Part shown: positions 1 to 13,483 of the stretch, in pieces | Position numbering within the stretch: position 1 is the first letter of the stretch | How the letters are laid out: each line of letters begins with the position of its first letter | Source: Phialocephala subalpina | Lineage: Eukaryota; Ascomycota; Leotiomycetes; Helotiales; Mollisiaceae | DNA length: 64,000 bases | Assembly (NCBI GenBank): GCA_900073065.1 | Contig: FJOG01000002.1 | Coordinates: 2,628,137-2,692,136, forward strand | Reading direction: 5' to 3' | Program-made: the position numbers and the translations under genes | The notes under the pieces: model-generated | What the model saw: only the letters and a program-made list of their open reading frames with translations | Database searches by the model: none | Told to the model about the DNA's origin: nothing

Positions 1-938
1 TTTATTTATTTATTTATAAAATATTAATATAAAATTATAAATTGAAATCGAATTAATTAATTAAAATGAAATATAATTTAAAAAATAAAGTTTAAATAAG
101 TATTTATTTAAAAAAAAAAGAAAATAATTTCATATATTAAATAATTTATTAATTTCAATATTATAATTTTTGATTTAAATGATAATAAAATAATAATAAA
201 TTTTTATATAATTAAATTTTTAATATTTTTAATTTAAATTTTATTTTATTAATTATTTTAATCGGATTTAAATAAAGTATAAATATAAGTTATTATAAAA
301 AGTATTATTATCTTTAGTAATCGAATATTAATAATATAAAATAATATTACTAATATTATAAAAATAATTTGATTTATATTTAAATTATTTAATAATAATT
401 TTATTCTTTTCGAATACTTTTATTTTCTTCCTCGGATTAACTTTTTTCCTTTTATATAATTTAAAAATATAATGGGTATTTTTTTTCTTTTTTTATAAAT
501 GAAATACTTTAATATATTATTAATTATATTAATAAGAATTATAAATTACTTGTAGATTCTATTAAGGATTATATTAGGGGCGAGAAATAATAGTTTACTT
601 GTATCAAAGAAATTAAAATCTTTCTAGGAATTAAAATTTATATAAAACTTTATATCGAATATTATATTCTTAATTATTAGAGCTTGAAATTAAATTATTC
701 TATTAACCTTGATTTTAAGCTTAGAATATTAATCACTAGGTTTAAATTATTATATTGAAGATTCTATATTTATAATCTTATCGACCTTATTACCAAATAT
801 AATATATAAACCCAAGTATATTTTTATATTTTTATAAATTATTTCCTTGTATATATAAGTATATAATAACTTATATATCTCTAAGTAAAACTTTTAAATA
901 CATATATTATGAACGTTTCTTACTAACTATGGTTACTT
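1..938. repeat. Extremely AT-rich RIP-like block
   Basis: The sequence is almost entirely A and T, with poly-A/T runs and no credible reading frame. The few remaining C residues mostly sit in TCG contexts. This is the look of DNA heavily mutated by repeat-induced point mutation (CpA to TpA) in Pezizomycotina. It flanks the dead transposase that follows and probably represents the same or neighbouring repeat copies decayed beyond recognition. The block continues past the left edge of the window. Confidence 0.8.
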
Positions 939-2035
939 GGGAGGAATATTGCTGTGGATAAATGCATAATTAGGTTTATAAGCCGAGCTAACGAGATTAC
1001 GATTATTCCTTCTAAACCTATTCATATAGGCGTTAAAGCAGTTCCTGTCTCAGATAAAGGCTACTTTTTACACGGGTTTATCGGGACAGAAAAGCAGGGA
1101 AATCTATTGGGGTACGCATTCCTAAAGCTTTGTGAGGGAATAGAGTTGGCAATAGTAGAAACAAGACTTAAGCGATAGTCCCATATCTTCTCCAATAATT
1201 GCCACACCAACGCTACATTGTCTTCTTAGATAATCTCTTCACCTCGGTCAAACTTTTGGAGCATTTAAGGGATTTGGGATATAGTGCCATGGGCACATGT
1301 AGGGGAGGTTCAGGAGGCTATTTCGACTTTGAAGAGATGAAGAAAGCTAGCAAGAACAACGACTTGGCCTATAATTAGATCCGGATAGCAGCATCTCCCT
1401 CAAACAAAGTCTAATCTATGATCTGGAACGATAATGCTCCCGTCCTTTTCATGGCCAATTGTGATGATAGAAGTGGGTCAATTAAGACTATGAGAAAGCG
1501 ACCAGGGGCTTCTTCTACCAATATAACAAAAGCCCGAGCATTCTTTGGTTCTGCCTCACAGTTGGAAATCGACGAACCATATGCTCTCGCTCTTTACAAT
1601 CAACATATGAATCCAGTTGATATGGGGGACCAACTCAAGTCCTACATGACTGGACTGCGCCCTGTTCGGAGAGGATTATGGCAAGCTATCTTCCAATGGC
1701 TACTCAATACTGTTCTTATCAATGCTTACAAACTATCTCACCATTATGATGTCCAAGACTATCTTAAGTGGAATAGTCAAGCCAAGTTTAGGGAGGCATT
1801 GGTCGATGCATTTTAGGACTGGAGAGGATGTTAAATCAATCTACCGTCAAACCCTCGAAAAAGGCCCTTTCCGGGTGGGACTAGCGATGATATCCTTGTA
1901 CTTATGCATCTCCATCAGAAATGCCGAATGCTTTGTGATAGAGATTATAAATACTGTAAAGGAGGAAGATGTAGTGATAAGATAGGCACCAAAAGGGTTG
2001 CATTGGGAGCATTGGCAGTCAATTTAGGCAGATAA
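939..2035 (+). pseudogene. Decayed piggyBac-like DDE transposase
   Basis: Three parts of a piggyBac-family (DDE_Tnp_1_7) transposase are readable. From 939 the frame gives the VDK...IPSKPI block with the first catalytic Asp at 957-959. From 1214 a second frame gives FLDNLFTS, with the second Asp at 1229-1231, then GYSAMGTCRG. The same frame carries YNQHMNPVDMGDQL, with the third Asp at 1619-1621, and ends in a Cys-rich tail (KCRMLCDRDYKYCKGGRC) before TAA at 2033-2035. The frame from 1214 is broken by TAG 1376, TAA 1412, TAG 1814 and TAA 1832, each explainable by one C-to-T or G-to-A transition. A frame change lies between about 1180 and 1213 (lost intron or indel). The element is certainly non-autonomous. 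Terminal inverted repeats could not be found in the AT-rich flanks. Confidence 0.85.
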
Positions 2036-2900
2036 TCGGAGAGGAAATAAACACGCTTTAACTGTTTAGAATATAACGTTCATATCTATAGAAAGGGGGG
2101 TTATTGGGAGAGATATCATCACTTGGAGTTATAATGAAGCTATTCCCATACAAAATCCTACTCCTCTGATTGGCCCAGAACCCTATCTCGCTTAAACCCG
2201 ATGCCGAGAACAATTGATAGGATAACTTAAGGTATTTGAGTTTTTTTCTCGATTAATCAAATCGCAAAATTCGAAATTTAATTATTTTTACTTTTATATT
2301 TCGCAGATTATAAATAGAGCTAATTATAAAGAATTAGTTTAATATATTTAATATAAAATATAATTTAAAATAAAATAAAATAAATTCTTTTAAAAAGTTT
2401 TAATTCTTAATTTTTAAATTTTAAACTCGAAACTCGAAATTATTTTTTATTTTTTATTTACTCGAATCCTTATATTCTAACCATGTGATTTTCAGCGGGT
2501 AAAAGTCTAAAATCTATTTTATTTTATAATATATTAAATAATAAATATTTATTAATTAATATTAATAATACTAAAAATATTTATTATATATAATAAATAT
2601 AAAATAAATAAAAGTTTTAATTTTAATATATTTAAAAATTGATTGAATTATAATAATAATAAAATATAAAATTAAAAGGTTATATTCTTTAATTCTAATT
2701 TTATTCGTATTAATATTAATATAATCTAATATTATATTTATATTTATTTTTACTAATAATTATCAAAGTTATATCTTTGGATTATATTTCTAATTACTAA
2801 TGAGTACGATATTACGAAATTTTCAATTTTCAATTTCCTATTGCTAATATACTAATTTAGCTCCACCAAACCTTTACTCGATACTTACCCTAAGAGGGCT
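2036..2900. repeat. AT-rich flank of the piggyBac relic
   Basis: The first 200 bases keep some GC and may be the element's 3' non-coding part. From about 2240 to 2860 the sequence is again nearly pure AT with no reading frame. Composition changes abruptly to ordinary genomic sequence at about 2860-2900, where the MFS relic begins. Confidence 0.7.
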
Positions 2901-2920
2901 CGAATTTGATACATTCCAAA

Positions 2921-3570
2921 CGAATCTGCTTGTCATCTCGAGCCAAGTCGGTCATATTATTTATCACCATGCTCGGGGTAACATGGCTCAGTGGTCGGAC
3001 CGGGATTATTGCCCTATCAGCTGTAACCGGCCAGCTTTGGGCATTGCCATTTCTTGTCGTCCCATAAGCCATACACCCAGCAACCACAAACAAATGGGTA
3101 ATGTGGGTAATCGTGAGTTTTTTGCTCAGCTATCCATTCGCACATACTGTTCACGTCAGCGAGTTTCCGAAGCATTCCACTGCACATGAACATATTCTGA
3201 TAACAACAGACTGGAAGTCCCGCATCTCAAATATTGATCGTTGTCGAACTGTATCAACTGCTATGTACAACATGTTTTGTCAAGCATTTGGTGTCATTGC
3301 AACGAAAATATATCGAGAAGGCGACAAACCTAGGTACAGGCGTGGGCATCAGCAGCTCGTAGCTACCGTTTCTGGTAATGTCATACTGCATTTGCTTGTT
3401 GGAGCTTAATATCGTTGGGTGACCCAACTTGGGTTAATCGACAACAGGATAAGATCTGGAATAGCTGGACGGCCGAGGAGAAGGAAGACTGTGTCAAGAA
3501 CACCAGGGTTGAAGGGAATAAGAGATTGGATTTAGGTTTGCCTATTGAGCAATTCGTATTAGATTTATGA
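2921..3570 (+). pseudogene. 3' relic of an allantoate-permease-like MFS transporter
   Basis: The frame starting near 2933 reads LGVTWLSGRTGIIALS, then GQLWALPFLVVP followed by an in-frame TAA, then FLLSYPFAHTVH. It continues with RTVSTAMYNMFCQAFGVIA and IYREGDKPRYRRG. These match the C-terminal transmembrane segments of the Dal5/anion:cation symporter family of fungal MFS permeases. The cytosolic tail (DKIWNSWTAEEKED, EGNKRLDLGL) follows in a different frame, so there is a shift between 3410 and 3436. The segment between HTVH and DWKSR (about 3147-3210) may be an intron. The N-terminal two thirds are absent, and the AT-rich block starts where they should be. I read this as a gene eroded from the repeat side, not a functional transporter. 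Confidence 0.7.
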
Positions 3571-5120
3571 GTGAGTCGAAAGCTAATATCGGTGGTGGAA
3601 TGTCGAGAAGCTGGAGAGGAGTCTGACTTGATGACGAATGACCTTTCGTTCGTTCTTTTTGTATGGGTTCTATTTCGAATTGTAAAGACGGTATTCATGG
3701 TGTGCTGATCGAGGTTTTGACCGATCAATGGTGATGCTTCGAGTTTTAGAGCAAGAAGAGAAAAACGAGCACCGACATAACATTATGTTTGTTTGATTTC
3801 TGCCTGGATTGGCAAGTGCAATATTCAAATGTGCCATGCTTAAGAAAATGATTCGAACCTTCGAAGATGCCTCAACTTTTGGAACAACAAGACAAAAAGT
3901 AAATCTGTATATGAATGCACGAGGCTGTGAATGCACCGAATGACGAGAATACACACAGCCGGTTCAGTGAATTGTTTGACTTTACAACGGTTTACTTCCT
4001 CCATTTCTAGAACTTACAAGCAAGGAGACTCGGATGGGAAAGTATGGAGTACACCTTGCGATTTCCGGATCTTCTGACGACTCTCACTACCCCGAAGCCT
4101 GTCATGTCAAACAAAGGAAGGTGCTGCAAGTATAAGGTCCTCGATATCGATGCCAAGCCATACACACGGCGAAGGAGATTCCAAAGCTGTTCTGTAAGCT
4201 GCAACAACGGCCCAGGAATGTTAAGTGAAAGCTGCACCACAAAGCGAGAGACTGTAGAATCACTAAGGAAGTTAAAAGGACAAGATCCTCAAACCAACGA
4301 GTGCCAACGACTCGACGGGGACTCGAGGAGTCATGAGAGATAGGAACGACAGGCAAACAATCTCACTCTAGAACTCGAAGTGAAAGATCATGTAAGTACC
4401 TTGGAGAAAAGTCCGTCGTGCACACCTTTCTCACGTCAAAACACCAGTGCATTCGAAAATCAACCTGGGACGTCAGAGATATGGAAAAACATTCTGGAGA
4501 TGACAATGTCATTTACGAGTTCATTCATCAGCATCCTGTGGACATACCCAAAGCTACGACATGGTAGTAAGAGGCACAATGAAACCTGAATCCATGACGT
4601 TCTCACTGCAAAAGTACCGATCAGGAAATGGGAAGTCGAGCCTAGGTTGGAATTTGCCAGATGTTGGTGCAGGGAACAATCGTCAGCATATCTGAGTGAT
4701 CCTCCAGTACAAGAACAGATACACAAGATCAGACGAATTAGATCGACGCATCAAGGGAAGTAGCATATCAAGTTATCAGCTGATGTTTGTGCGATGCTCG
4801 AGAAACGTGCACACACCTCGGATGAAAGTTCAAGCACCGACGCGCCCGAACCATAGTGCAAACCGCGCTTTCTGGCAACAACAATCAAAACAATGAACAG
4901 CGACGCGTCAATGAGCAAAGATTAGTGGATGAAGCACAATGACGTTGGATGTGTTGGATTGATTATCCCATGGAGCATCAACCATGCCGTAAACCCCATA
5001 TCCCTATGATACAATAAACACCGAAAAGCAAAACCATATCCCATTGCGAACCCCGTCTTCCAGCCTCACAAGCCAAGGAAGAAATTCGTGAAAACGTTGC
5101 ACCATGAACCCAACCCATAT
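3571..5120. other. Intergenic region without recognisable gene
   Basis: Several short overlapping reading frames occur on both strands but none shows a recognised domain, a good exon structure or one clearly dominant strand. The end nearest 5120 probably contains the 3' UTR of histone H4. Confidence 0.5.
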
Positions 5121-8062
<2,942 letters not shown>

Positions 8063-9894
8063 TCACTTCGCTGCTGGTCCCGTAGGAGCAGTAGCAGGTG
8101 CCTTGGTCTCTGAGGGACCTGCATTCCCTCCACCCCGACCGCCTCCCCTACCGCCGCGTCTTCCAATTGTACCACCTCTACTACCTCGAGTGCTACCTCT
8201 ATTCGACGGAGCATGAGGAGCTTGATGAACAGGTTTCTTCTCGGGTGGCAGAGACGTTCCCTTGCGCTGCATGACTACGACCGTACCTTGAGCTACTGGA
8301 ACAGGATTTTCTGCCATGGCTTTCTTCAATCCATCTGCATCGACGAAGTCGACATATGCAAAGCCCTTTCTCTTGTCGATTTCAACCATGGAAATGGGGC
8401 CGAACTTCTCCATAGCTTCCTTGAGTAGTGCCTCCGTGACACCTTGAGATGGGTTGGCGTGTTTGACGAATGCTTGTGTGGCGCCCTCGGATGGAATGGT
8501 GAGTTTGCGGGAGACTGTTGTTGGTGCAACAGGGGCTACTTTGGCAGGCTGTGTTGGTGGAGTAGCTTGAGCAGATTGAGTAGCAGGCTTCCTGAGTAGA
8601 ACGACAGGAGCAGGGGGTGTGGGCGCTGGAGCAGCAGAGGTTGTAGTCTTGCTCGACTCGGAATCGGTAGAAGAAGAAGCTGCCTTTCCACGAGCTTTCC
8701 TGGACTGATTGGGCGCTGGCTTCGAAGTGCCCGCTGCTTCTTGTGGCTGTGAAGAAGAAATTGCGGGCTTCTTCGTCTCAACTGCAGCTTTCTCGGCAGC
8801 AGCAGCTCTTTTAGCCCTTTGTGCATCGGAGGTGTCTCGTTGTATTTGTCGATGTGCTTGCGCTGGAGTAAATCCGAGGTCTCGTTGTAACATGCGTATG
8901 TGAGCTGCGATCACTGCATTTCGCTGTCGACCAGGGACTGAGGTGATATCCAACTTTGGCGGAGAAGATGCCTGTGAAGCTGCTGCTTCTGAAGATGTGG
9001 TTGGTGGAACTGGACCTGACTTTGATGCGGCCTCTCTGTTGAGGATCCTGACTGCCTCCTTCGCAGCCTTCTCTAGCGTCTTGTCGACCTTGCCATCTTT
9101 GCCCCTCTTCTTATCTTCAACCGACGATAGCGAGGACTCCTTTGCGGGCCTGTTTTTGGCAGACTGGGCTTCTTGCTTCCTGGCAAGCTTTACTGCTGCT
9201 TCCTTGCTTTTGCTTGCCTTCTTGTCTTTGAGAAACTGTACTAGTGGTGTGGTAGTGGCCTTTTCTTGCTTTCCTGGAGTGCTTTCCGACAAAGTATCTG
9301 CACTGACTTCCTTCGCGGTGGTGGGATTTGCGAGCCCTTCAAGGAAGGCCATGAACTCGGGATCCTGGTCGATGGTTCCTGCGCGGGCATCAACGCGGCG
9401 TCTACCTCCTGGAATCCGACCATAAGGGGCAAATTCGACAACGGGAGGGCCAATGAGGCAGGAGTTCGTAAAGGTATTCTGGGCATCTTCAAAGACAGCT
9501 TGTCGAACAGCTACCTCTAAGGCAAGGAGATGTGCTTCAGTGGTGAGATGAAGATAGGCTCTAGAGGGCCGTGATGGCTTGGACGGGCTAGCGAGTGATA
9601 AGTAGATGTATGTATGAACAAGATGGAAGCATCATACTCCTTTGAATCCTTCCCAGGCTTGTAGAGGAACCAGTCAACTCTGCCACCACCAAGTTTCCAG
9701 TCTTCGCCTAGGGTGGTTGTGAATTCGATTTCTGTAAGGCCTGGAGCCAATCTGCGAACTATAGCCTTCAACTTTTGATTCGATGATTTGACTGCCGCTG
9801 ATCGAGGAGCATTGCCAGAGGTCTGCGAAGCTGTGACAGCCAGCACTCCATTCGTTTGGGCACGGCTGCCATTCTCCAAGCTTGATGCGACCAT
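8063..9894 (-). CDS. upf3: UPF3, nonsense-mediated mRNA decay factor, with second RRM and RGG tail
   Basis: Two exons, complement(8063..9587, 9638..9894), encode 593 residues; the 50-nt intron closes in phase. Residues about 41-190 form the Smg4/UPF3 domain (KLKAIVRRLAPGLTEIEF, GGGRVDWFLYKPGKD, RAYLHLTTEAHLLALEV, VVEFAPYGRIPGGRRRVD). It is the RRM-like fold that binds UPF2 and bridges the exon-junction/termination machinery to UPF1. The middle (about 200-440) is Lys/Ala/Ser-rich and probably disordered. Residues about 446-527 form a second RRM-like unit (GPISMVEIDKRKGFAYVDF is RNP1-like). An RGG/GRGG-rich tail at about 545-573 follows, suggesting direct RNA binding. Yeast Upf3 is much shorter, as I recall, so the C-terminal half is the unusual part. 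The gene is divergent from the PP6 gene. Confidence 0.92.
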
Positions 9895-10433
9895 GGCGCT
9901 AGTGAAATGAATAGCCGAAGCCGCGATTTTTCAGAGAGCTTTCGCGATCTGACCTTTCCTTTCGAATACCAACCCAAAGGTCAGAACAAAGTTGTCGACT
10001 GTTCGTTGACACTGACCCCGCGGGTAATCCTCAAAGATATCAGAAGTCGGCGTTTTGTTCCCAGAACTCCGAACCTTTCCCCCCAGTCTTTGACCACCGC
10101 TAGCCGGATTAAGGCAATTTGTCGAGAGGCTATCGCAACATGGATGTTCCGGGCCTCGTCGAGGAACATGGAGTTTTCCATGCGGAGATCTCCTTCTCAG
10201 AGAATACAAATCCAAATCCAACAAGCAACGATTTCGACGAGTGGAATACCGCGTCTAGCGACGACTCTGACGGTAGCCCCTCTGCCACCGCGATCTACGA
10301 CTTTGACAACGCCTTCGCCGACACCCTCTCCTGCTTTGCCCATTGAAAAGCCCACCTTGAAGCGATCCCTTCCCAACTTCAAGCGACCAACTTTACCACC
10401 CCTACGACTTCTCCCCCCTCTTCCGCTCGCAAG
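9895..10433. promoter_or_regulatory. Shared divergent promoter of UPF3 and PP6 gene
   Basis: 539 bp between start codons. It contains an ATG frame at 10119-10346 (75 codons, acidic, Ser/Asp-rich) within the likely 5' leader of the phosphatase gene. This could act as an upstream ORF but has no recognised domain. No other gene is visible. Confidence 0.4.
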
Positions 10434-11807
10434 ATGCCGAATCCAAGTATCCCGAAGCCTGGTCCGGCCAATCTGACGAAGAACGCTGGCTTGCAGGAAT
10501 GGCTGGAGGAAGCCAAGCAGTGTCACTATTTGCCAGAGGCCGTCATGAAGCAGTTGTGTGAGATGGTCAAGGAGTGTCTTATGGAAGGTGCGCAATATCA
10601 TCATGTCTTTCGCGACAAAGATTAACAATTCACAGAGTCGAACATCCAACCTGTTACTACGCCTGTTACGATCTGCGGTGACATTCATGGCCAGTTCTAC
10701 GATCTCCTCGAACTATTCCGTATTGCAGGTGGCATGCCCGGCGAGACAAACGTCCAGAAGCCCACCACCCAAACTACAATCATTAGTTCTGATGATATCG
10801 AGCCTCCTACTGAGATTACGAATCCCAGGCTGAAGAAGAAGATTCGCAGTTCGGATAGCGGTATCGAGAGCGCAAGTGGCGAGGATGATGATGACGAGGA
10901 GCAACGAGGTCGTCCCCGTACTGCTGGAGCTTCGAGCCGTGGTGATAGTGCTGGAGGCGACTCTGCCATTGGTGTCAACGAAGTCTCTGGTAGTGGAAAC
11001 CAGAACTTTATCTTCCTTGGTGACTTCGTCGATCGCGGCTACTTCAGTCTGGAGACATTCACGTTGTTGATGTGCTTGAAAGCCATGTGAGTAAAATTTC
11101 GCGATACATTCCGATAGCCAGAGCTGACAAGATACAGGTACCCAGATAAGATCACCCTTGTCCGAGGCAACCATGAATCCCGCCAAATAACACAAGTCTA
11201 CGGCTTCTACGAGGAGTGTCAACAGAAGTATGGTAACGCATCAGTCTGGAAGTCATGCTGCCAAGTTTTCGATTTCCTCGTTCTTGCTGCTATCGTTGAT
11301 GGCGAGGTCCTCTGCGTTCATGGTGGCTTGAGTCCGGAGATTCGCACTGTCGATCAAATCCGTGTCGTAGCACGTGCTCAGGAGATTCCTCATGAGGGCG
11401 CGTTCTGTGATTTGGTTTGGAGTGATCCCGAGGATGTCGAGACCTGGGCTGTTTCTCCTCGTGGTGCTGGCTGGCTGTTCGGTGACAAGGTCGCTACAGA
11501 GTTCAATCACGTCAATGGCCTGAAGTTGATTGCTCGTGCCCATCAGCTAGTCAATGAGGGTTACAAGGTAAGCTGCTTTTCTAACACATTAACGGATTCT
11601 GCTGACAGGTCATAGTACCACTTCTCCAACAAGTCCGTCGTTACTGTCTGGTCTGCTCCTAATTACTGCTACCGCTGCGGTAACGTTGCTTCTATCATGA
11701 ATGTCGGTGAAGACTTGAACCCCAAGTTCAGTATCTTCTCTGCCGTTCCCGAAGACCAACGAGCTGTTCCTGCCGGACGTCGTGGCGCAGGAGAGTACTT
11801 TTTGTAA
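10434..11807 (+). CDS. sit4: PP6/Sit4-type Ser/Thr protein phosphatase catalytic subunit
   Basis: Exons 10434..10587, 10636..11086, 11138..11567 and 11616..11807 give 408 residues. It is a metal-dependent PPP-family phosphatase. GDIHGQ (about 66-71), GDFVDRG (180-186), RGNHESR (about 211) and CVHGGLSPE are all present. The residues around [11 protein letters not shown] and the C-terminus EYFL favour the PP6/Sit4/Ppe1 branch over PP2A proper or Ppg1. The usual catalytic subunit has about 305 residues; the excess is an N-terminal extension of about 18 residues and an acidic Ser/Asp/Glu-rich insert at about 89-174. The insert lies between AGGMPGE and NFIFLGDF and sits beside the active-site face. 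The start was chosen because the [16 protein letters not shown] helix follows directly. The family acts in cell-cycle, TOR and stress signalling with SAPS-type subunits. Confidence 0.93.
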
Positions 11808-12760
11808 ATGACACGAGATAATGAACCGATATGGCGTTGGATGGCTTCTGCATCTGGGGGCGTTTATGAATGCCAACATACCGTGTAACAACAAGTGGCA
11901 GACATGGAGGGTTACGTTAGATACCTTGAGGCATTGTACAATATGACGAGAAATGAAGCACATGAAGACCAATCATAGTATTCTAACCAACTTCCCCTCA
12001 TCATGGTGATAGGCAGCCACTTCTGCTCGGCGCTTCGCTCTTGTCATCGCTAAATATGAGCTACCATGGATGAGTTCCTTGGAGGCAGCAGTTCGCACCT
12101 ACCCAATGAAAGCTTTTGGTTGTTTGTAATATGCGTGGCAGGAGCGTTGAGGTTGAGGCCCTGCATCAACTTTTCAACTGGGTTCGAAGAGATCGTCACA
12201 AGGCAATCGAGTCAGGCAGCGAGTGGGATATTTGGATAATTGAAGTTACAAATTTGTATTATCACGATATCGGGCATAGCAATACAAGCAACTACAAACA
12301 GCAAGAAGAATCTCACCCACGCTATTTCCGTCGGGAGACTGTTAACTCCGTTGGCAGACGCGAAAACTATGCTAATCGGACATCCATACAACGCCAGTAA
12401 TTGATCCTTTCCCCATCGATACATGTGATGTACAAAATCTTGATTCCGGTGACTGATACCCGTGGATTATTTAACTCGACCATCTCCTTACCCTCGAATC
12501 TTGGATAGCTCTGTGTCGCCATCGTCCTTCTGGCAGTGGGTCATTGGTTGTCGAATCCATCTCGGCCTATTCATGGTTGAGGTGTCTTGACGTCGATCTC
12601 CGTCGGCGACTTTTCAATCCCAGGCTCTCCATTCCCAGACCAGATAGAGAACGTCTCGGTTCTGCATCCCTTTACTCCTGCAGGATCCATCGATCTAAAG
12701 GGCTGAATCTCTCCACCACAACGAATGGTGCTCTCCTCGCTTGTTCAAGACCATGGCTGC
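11808..12760. other. Convergent intergenic region
   Basis: 3' flanks of the PP6 gene and of the coiled-coil gene on the other strand. Short frames (for example 12116-12400 plus strand) show no domain or good splice context. Nothing supported. Confidence 0.45.
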
Positions 12761-13483
12761 TCAGAGGGGTTGAAGGTGATATTTTCCATCATCGGGATGT
12801 GAAGTGGAAGTGGTCGAAGAAGAATAGTGACTTCGTGTAGATGGTGGTGAGGTAATGTAGACTGGGCCAGAGTTGTATGACATAGTGGTAGGTGCGTAAG
12901 TGACTGGTAGTGGTTGAGTGTAAGTCACAGGCGGCGGCCGTGGAGCAAATGGATTTTGGTCCATTCGCGCTGGCGGAGGCTGTGGAGCCATTGGCATATC
13001 ATATACCACTGAAGCTCTTCGTCCACCAGATGAACCGTCAGAGCGAGGTCGAGGTCGAGGAGCTTCAACTCTTGGTGGTGTGGTTCGGGTGGCGCTGCGA
13101 GGCGAGGTTTCTCTCCTCAATCTGTCGTTCGCTTTTCGTTCTCCCTTGAGATCCTCCAGCAATTGCTCGACTTGATCAAGGAGTCCGCTCTTCTCTCTTT
13201 TCAGTTGGCGGTTCTCTTTGTTGCTGTCGGCGAGCGAGTCGCTTAACTTCTTGTTGCTTGCCTCGAGTTGTTTGATGGTCGCGTAGCTTGCATCCAATGC
13301 CTCTCTGAGAGCGTCAATATCATGGCGCTGATCTTGGATTTGTTGGTAGGTGAAGGGCGATGACTCGTCAGGCGTTCCTAGGCTTGCTCTGTCTGAAGAT
13401 CCGATGCCAGAGTCTCTACTTCTGTGGCTAGACGCTCCCTTGGTCCCTCGCTCGTAGTGGACCTGCTTCTTCTTCGACGACAT
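12761..13483 (-). CDS. Coiled-coil protein of unknown function (first of pair)
   Basis: A single exon encodes 240 residues from the ATG at 13483 (MSSKKKQVHYERGTKG). An in-frame start 22 codons further upstream would add a hydrophobic leader and is less likely, because the Lys-rich start fits a nuclear or cytoplasmic protein. Residues about 45-120 form a continuous heptad-like coiled coil (DIDALREALDASYATIKQL, KKLSDSLADSNKENRQLKRE, LLDQVEQLLEDLKGERK). The C-terminal half is Pro/Ser/Thr/Tyr-rich and low complexity. No catalytic motif is seen. A second coiled-coil gene lies 1.5 kb upstream on the same strand. Function is unknown; a structural or scaffold role is only a guess. Confidence 0.75.
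   Translation of the reverse strand: MSSKKKQVHYERGTKGASSHRSRDSGIGSSDRASLGTPDESSPFTYQQIQDQRHDIDALREALDASYATIKQLEASNKKLSDSLADSNKENRQLKREKSGLLDQVEQLLEDLKGERKANDRLRRETSPRSATRTTPPRVEAPRPRPRSDGSSGGRRASVVYDMPMAPQPPPARMDQNPFAPRPPPVTYTQPLPVTYAPTTMSYNSGPVYITSPPSTRSHYSSSTTSTSHPDDGKYHLQPL

Noticed and set aside
3670..4900. Overlapping minus- and plus-strand frames of 70-100 codons
   Set aside because: No frame dominates, and there are no domains or consistent splice sites.
8943..9425. 160-codon plus-strand frame
   Set aside because: Antisense shadow of UPF3, whose minus-strand frame has clear domains.
10119..10346. 75-codon acidic frame in the UPF3/PP6 spacer
   Set aside because: Could be an upstream ORF but lies in the expected leader and has no recognisable domain; mentioned only under the promoter entry.
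9907..10476. 189-codon plus-strand frame overlapping the PP6 start
   Set aside because: Out of frame with the phosphatase and overlaps its first exon; Pro/Arg/Thr-rich shadow frame.
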